This document shows, piece by piece, positions 59,262-64,000 of a DNA stretch of 64,000 nucleotides (the stretch's first letter is position 1; each line of letters opens with the position of its first letter). This DNA is from Ailanthus altissimus (taxonomy: Eukaryota; Streptophyta; Magnoliopsida; Sapindales; Simaroubaceae): contig OX327683.1 of assembly GCA_946807835.1 (NCBI GenBank), positions 6,081,001 through 6,145,000 on the forward strand. Direction: 5' to 3'. A program made the position numbers and the translations under genes. The notes under the pieces are model-generated. The model was not told the origin of the DNA. It did not search any database and saw only the letters and a program-made list of their open reading frames with translations.

Positions 59262-61875
59262 TGTCACGCCCCAAACCCAAAAGATCTGAAACATGACTTA
59301 ACTTACACTTATTCAATAATGTGAACACATAATTAATATTGCATAAAATTTCAAACTTAAATTCAATATAGGAATCATTATCAAGTTGCTAGTAAGTTTA
59401 ATGCAAAATCATCCCATGACCATACTTGGTGAAACATAAACCAAATACAACCACACCTAATAAAATAACATATAAGTATTTATTCAATAGGGACAAATCA
59501 AATATCTTAAACTATGTGTCAACAAATGAAACACTTAGCAACCTAGCAACTTAGGGAACCCAAGAGACAGCAGAAGCCTTGCCAAATTCGATAAGCACAC
59601 ATGTGCTTTATTTACCTGAAATTACCATAAATTATAATGAGTATGAAACTCAGTAAGCATGCTAGTTTTTCATATATCAAAATACAAATACATATATGTA
59701 AACAATGCATGTGTATGATATGCTGTGATAAATCAAAATCATAATCTTATCAAATCACATGTCAGGTAAGCGCTTACACATTCTTTCAAAATATATAATA
59801 GGAATACCACCACTCAACTACTACTTAGTAGGACTTCCATATCACATATCACATAATGAGGCAAATGTCACTCGTAGGTAATATACCGTATGAGAGGAAT
59901 AGTATAAGTGAGGTTTAAATTACACATATATAATGCTCATACCCGAAGATAAAAACCAAACCCTCACCCTGATCATCAATGAGTCCTCTCACATGCACCA
60001 ATATGCCACCACATGAATGTGATGACTCAATCATCCTTTAGGTACCAATAGGATCCTCTTTACATACGGAACACGTAACATATACCAATCCCGATAGAAA
60101 GGCCACACATAAAGGCTCCATAAATCACATAAGGTGCCTAATAAGTAAATAGTGAGTTCAAGCATCCTCAAAACACAAAATGTATCTCATGAACATTTTT
60201 CACTTCAAAAGTTTTCTTTGTTAAACACATTTCATTTTGAAAGCTTACTTTCATAAACACATGTATGTCCATGCTCAATGTCAATGCTCACATTCATAAA
60301 CATATGTCTTTCATATTTCATATCAAATATACTTTGGCATAACATAAACATATTTCTAAGCACATTATATATTGACAATTACCATGCTTATTGTGATTTT
60401 AGTAAAAGTCTAGTATACTTACCTCTTAGCACTTTCGACTGCAAGGCTTAATTCTCCTTAACCTATCAATGGAGATTCATCCTTTCATAAGTCTTAACAT
60501 TCATACAAAATAATTTAAATAGCTTACAAAATTACACATATTGCACTTATCACATCGAATTAGTCTAATTACTTGGTTTATCAAAACTTGTCATTCTGAT
60601 CACTTACACTTAACAAAAAAATTTTATACATCAAATGATGTCCAATTGCTCCAAATTTAGAATATATCTTTCTTAACTCATATATCCTCCTTATACATGA
60701 ATATTATATCATAATGCTTACACAATCCATTTCATAAACACCATTAAATCCAAACTATTATTTTGGCGATATTTACTGAACAATATTCAGTCTCCTAATT
60801 TTATAAAATCATATACTAACTCAAAATTATAAAAATACTACAGAATTACTCTTGACACATATTTTAATTTATGATAAATATTTCAGTTCAAAATCTCTAC
60901 CAAAAATATTTTAAAACTATTTTATTCCATAGCTTTAAAAATCTATAAATCAAATACTGCAATAAGCTGATACGCTTTAGAAAATTATAACAATTTAACC
61001 ACATTGATCTAATTTCTCAATTTTGAATATATCATATTAGACATATAAATTTATCATATTCCAAATGTTCATAATTTTGGAATATCATTCAGCAGATAAA
61101 AATTTATTTGTCACTGTATTATACTGTTAATACAGGACATTTCCAAAATTTCAGGGTTATTTTGATAAATTCACTACAAATTCAATTTCTAGAATTTTCA
61201 ATCGATTCAAAATCTCAAATGATTATATACATGTCTAGTTTGATAGGCTCAAACTTCAAAACCAGAATCAAAGCACAACAATTTATAAAAGTTTCGGATC
61301 AAGAGACTATCAAGTAGAAATTTTGCAATTCATCATAATTTATCAAGCTATCTACATAATCATCATCAATTCTCAATATATCTTACAAAATCCACATCAA
61401 ATCCCCAATTTTTCATTTGTCTAAAAATCAAAACTTAAAGGAATTAACTTAATTAACACCAATAAATTGAGAAATAGTTATGATATACCTTTTAAAAATC
61501 TAAAATTTTAATTTTTTTTTCTTCTTCTTCTTCTTCTCTTTCTCTCCTTTTTATTTTTCACTTTTCTCTCTCTAAAGGGGTGGCTCGACCCAAAAATGAG
61601 TAAATTAGGGTTTAAAATGTGTATTTTTATACTAAGAGGCTAACTTTTAGTATTTATAAATTAACCCCCAAAACTTTTAAAGTATTACAATTTGGTCTCT
61701 AAAATAAATCTAAAGTCTTGCAAATAAACCTAATACTAATAGTTGTCTTTAATCTATACAAACAATAGTAATAACAATACATAAGTTAAGTATCATTTAC
61801 ATACAAATAAAATATAAATATTATACACATATATAAATATTTATTCTTTTCGGTGTTGGATAAGTGGTTACTACA
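59262..61875 (-). repeat. Second copy of the large solo LTR, 2614 bp, inserted in the gypsy element
   Basis: Collinear with 24421-27162, from TGTCACGCCCC to GGTTACTACA, with the same internal TATA and CT-rich tract (61509-61555). Flanks are AAAAC (59257-59261) and AAAAT (61876-61880), a 4-of-5 match for a target duplication different from that of the first copy. It is a separate insertion and younger than the gypsy element it entered. Confidence 0.8.
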
Positions 61876-62035
61876 AAAATCATACCGGATCTCACAATTA
61901 CTTTCAGGGAGCAATTAAGGTCAGCTCAGGCGAGAAAGATGACAAAAATTAGTGGACCAAGGAGCAATATAAGCTGACCAGACTGGAATAGAGTTTTCAG
62001 ATGTGATAAATCAAAACTAGAAATTGGTGGACCTC

Positions 62036-63055
62036 TGTTTCCCCCTCGTTCTACCTTTAGGCCTGAGGGCCCTTAATACAACTGAGGTCGGCCTTGGAAG
62101 CCCAGCCAAACATTCCCTTTCAAAAGACCACTCCCCCTTTTAAAAGTTCACCAAAAATTTTTGCGTATGCGAGCTCAATCCAAAAGCAGGTCTAGGAACA
62201 AATAGCCAAGGGGCCAAAAACCCAACAAAAACAATAGAGAATCGGTTCGAATTTGGAGGGTCTAATCAGAATACGAGAAAATCTATTTGGCCTTGCCGAC
62301 CCGACCATGACTATGGCTGAGTAGGTACTGACCACATCCCACAAGTTTCGCTCTTAGAAGTCCCGTGCCTACATCAAATTAGTAAGGGAAGGTTGTTCAA
62401 AATCTAACCCGACCTGCTTGAATAAGCCTCACTGAAAACAAACCTGCAGACGGAGAAAAATTTGAGGAATATGCTTAACATATCGGACAAAAAATCTGAC
62501 GTGCAATAAGAACAGGGTCTAACAATCTGCAGAAGGATATTTAGCCTATGTCAGGGGCACAGCAGGGGGGTTATTTGACGTATGTCAGAGGCATAGGGAG
62601 AAGATATTTAGCATGTATCAGAATCGCGACGAAAAATATTCAGCGCAAGACAGAAATACTACAAAGGAAAGCCTAAAAAGGACCCTGAGATGCCATCATT
62701 ATAAAGAGGAGAAAGAAAGACGTTGAATAGATAATAAAAAATTTCGAAAAGAGAAAAAGACAAAAAATAAGGCAACAAACATTCTCTCTTATTTTCAGTA
62801 TTGTAGAGATCTACTATTGTGTAATCCTATTTTGAGAGAAAAAAAAATACCATTTTTAACTTAAGCGTCGGAGTATCTTTACCGAAACCCACCCCAACAA
62901 GGTTACCATCGAGCTTGTGTTCGTGTTTTTTTTATAGGTCCCCCACAACCCGTAGTGAAGAAAAGGCCCAAGCCAGTATCAACTGCACCCAAAGAGACAA
63001 GGTCCAAATCAAATTTTCCCTCTAAATAAATTTAAAGCTCGTTGACTCGTGAAAA
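62036..63055 (+). repeat. 3' LTR of the gypsy-type element
   Basis: Matches 53071-54112. Similarity stops near TTGACTCGTGAA, before the end seen in the 5' copy, so its right end appears truncated or overwritten by the adjoining repeat. Confidence 0.7.
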
Positions 63056-64000
63056 GGAGAAACTAAGGCACAGAAGAAAGCTTTTTGCTGAGAGAAGAAA
63101 TCATTGAACCCATAAGAAATCATTGAACATTAACTAGAAGAAATTAAAGAATTTTATAGCATTAGTGATTCTTCTTCATTTAACAATCACTCAGAAGAAA
63201 TCATTGAACAATAACCTAAAAAAATTGAAGATGAGAAAGGAAGTTAGAGACTAACTGTAGTTATTGAGCTTAGAGAATTTTAAAATTACAAGAAAATGAA
63301 GGAGCAATAAAAAAGAAGAGAAATGTTTTAGAACTAAAAGGGGAATTTCTTAAAGTAAAATAGAAAATAAAAACCTATTTAGAAATGAAAATGAGTTAAC
63401 TTTTAAAATAAAACAAAGAAGTAAAAGTCACATTTAGGAATAGAAAGAGTTAACCCTTAAATAAAGCAGTAAAGTAAAAGTCTTGTTTGAAAATAGAATG
63501 GATTAATTTTTAAGTAAAGCAGAAAAATAAAAGTCATATTTATGAATTGAAGGGGGTTATCTTTTATATAAAGTAGAAATAAAAGACCCGTTTAGAAATC
63601 AAATGGGAGAGAGATAGTTTATAGGAATTTAATCACATAACAAAATAAAAGAGGAGAGAGACAATTTATAAGAGTTTAATTCTATAATATAATAGAAGGG
63701 AAGAAAGATAGTTTATAGGAATTTAATCTTATAACATAATAAAAGTAACCTATAAAGATAGAGAAAACAGTATGTTTTTTTTTAAGGATGAAAATAATAG
63801 CTGACCAAGGCAGAGGGTACTATTCACAGGGTACTCAGTACCATTCACGATATTGTTCATGATGCTATTCAAGCTACTATTTATGATTACTGTTTATGCA
63901 CACTAAGAAATATATTGGTGGAGGTGATAGGGGCGTAAAAGTAATAGTATGATTAGTACAACAATTTATGGATATTTGACTATTTAATTATATTTTTGAT
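63056..64000. repeat. Copy of the 33-kb element interior, reaching the window edge
   Basis: Purine-rich DNA homologous to about 33060-33950. It shares ATTAGTGATTCTTCTT, the degenerate array of GTTAACCCTTAAATAAAGYA / AAAGTCTTGTTTGA units (63340-63600), and the later TGACCRAGGCA and ACTATT words. It adds CTATTCA/TGTTCA words at 63820-63900. No coding potential. Confidence 0.6.

Larger units (their letters stand above)
53071..63055 (+). mobile_element. Large defective Ty3/gypsy-type (Tat/LARD-like) element
   Basis: Homologous direct repeats 53071-54112 and 62036-63055 act as LTRs. Directly after the first is a primer-binding-like TGGTGCCGTCTGTGGGA (54118-54134), the form seen in plant gypsy elements of the Tat group. 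Inside are a gag stub (54175-54456), tandem repeats (54719-55400), an antisense spliced ORF remnant (55874-58409) and then non-coding DNA. A separate 2.6-kb solo LTR is inserted at 59262. No protease, RT, RNase H or integrase remains. The outer ends and target duplication are not clear. Confidence 0.7.

Noticed and set aside
24421..61875. The two 2.7-kb repeats as the two LTRs of one 37-kb element
   Set aside because: Each copy has its own different flanking duplication, and the DNA between includes a host gene and unrelated elements.
1..64000. CRISPR arrays, bacterial operons, tRNA or rRNA genes
   Set aside because: None seen. The tandem repeats lack unique spacers of uniform length, and no cloverleaf-forming tRNA was recognised.

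Overview
This is a plant nuclear window, almost certainly from a eudicot. It is very AT-rich, has spliced or single-exon plant-type genes, and is packed with Ty1/copia and Ty3/gypsy LTR retrotransposons, LINE remnants, a SINE-like element and MITE-like palindromes. The species cannot be fixed from the sequence. Only two intact host genes are supported. One is a two-exon GIR1/GIR2-like (GL2-interacting repressor) gene at 3588-4976 (+). The other is a single-exon OVATE family protein gene at 50228-51016 (+), closest to the OFP13 type. Both families are plant transcriptional repressors, but nothing here says that the two genes work together.

Layout. 0-3.5 kb: non-coding, with an exact 3 x 104 bp tandem repeat, a tRNA-type SINE and a MITE-like inverted repeat. 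3.5-5.0 kb: the GIR-like gene. 5.3-6.2 kb: a small TRIM-like element with about 190 bp terminal direct repeats. 6.5-15.3 kb: a nested mobile-element cluster. It holds a Tork-type LTR (+), a LINE 3' remnant (-), a plus-strand copia element split by a minus-strand Tnt1/Tork-like copia, a LINE ORF1 remnant (-), a second Tork-type LTR (-) and a possible LINE tail (+). 16.4-24.2 kb: a degenerate minus-strand coiled-coil gene of the transposon-associated type, split by a complete but dead copia at 18085-23451 with target duplication GAGGT. 24421-27162: a 2.7 kb solo LTR with target duplication ATTCG.

27-37 kb: mostly gene-free AT-rich DNA with a degenerate dimeric repeat (30.8-31.8 kb) and a small element with about 250 bp terminal direct repeats (32.6-34.3 kb). 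37405-47308: a 9.9 kb minus-strand copia with 2.34 kb LTRs, target duplication GGACC, an almost readable gag-pol and an unusual leader rich in GC palindromes. 47.3-50.2 kb: AT-rich flank with a MITE. 50.2-51.0 kb: the OFP gene. 53.1-63.1 kb: a large defective gypsy-type element. It has a primer-binding site, a gag stub, higher-order tandem repeats, a spliced antisense Transposase_28-type pseudogene, a second copy of the 2.6 kb solo LTR inserted inside it, and a 3' LTR. 63.1-64 kb: a repeat homologous to the interior of the 33 kb element.

No new enzymatic or defence system is evident. The most interesting material is the antisense, intron-containing ORF in the gypsy element, the GC-palindrome motif shared by two copia lineages, and the clear nesting history marked by target-site duplications.
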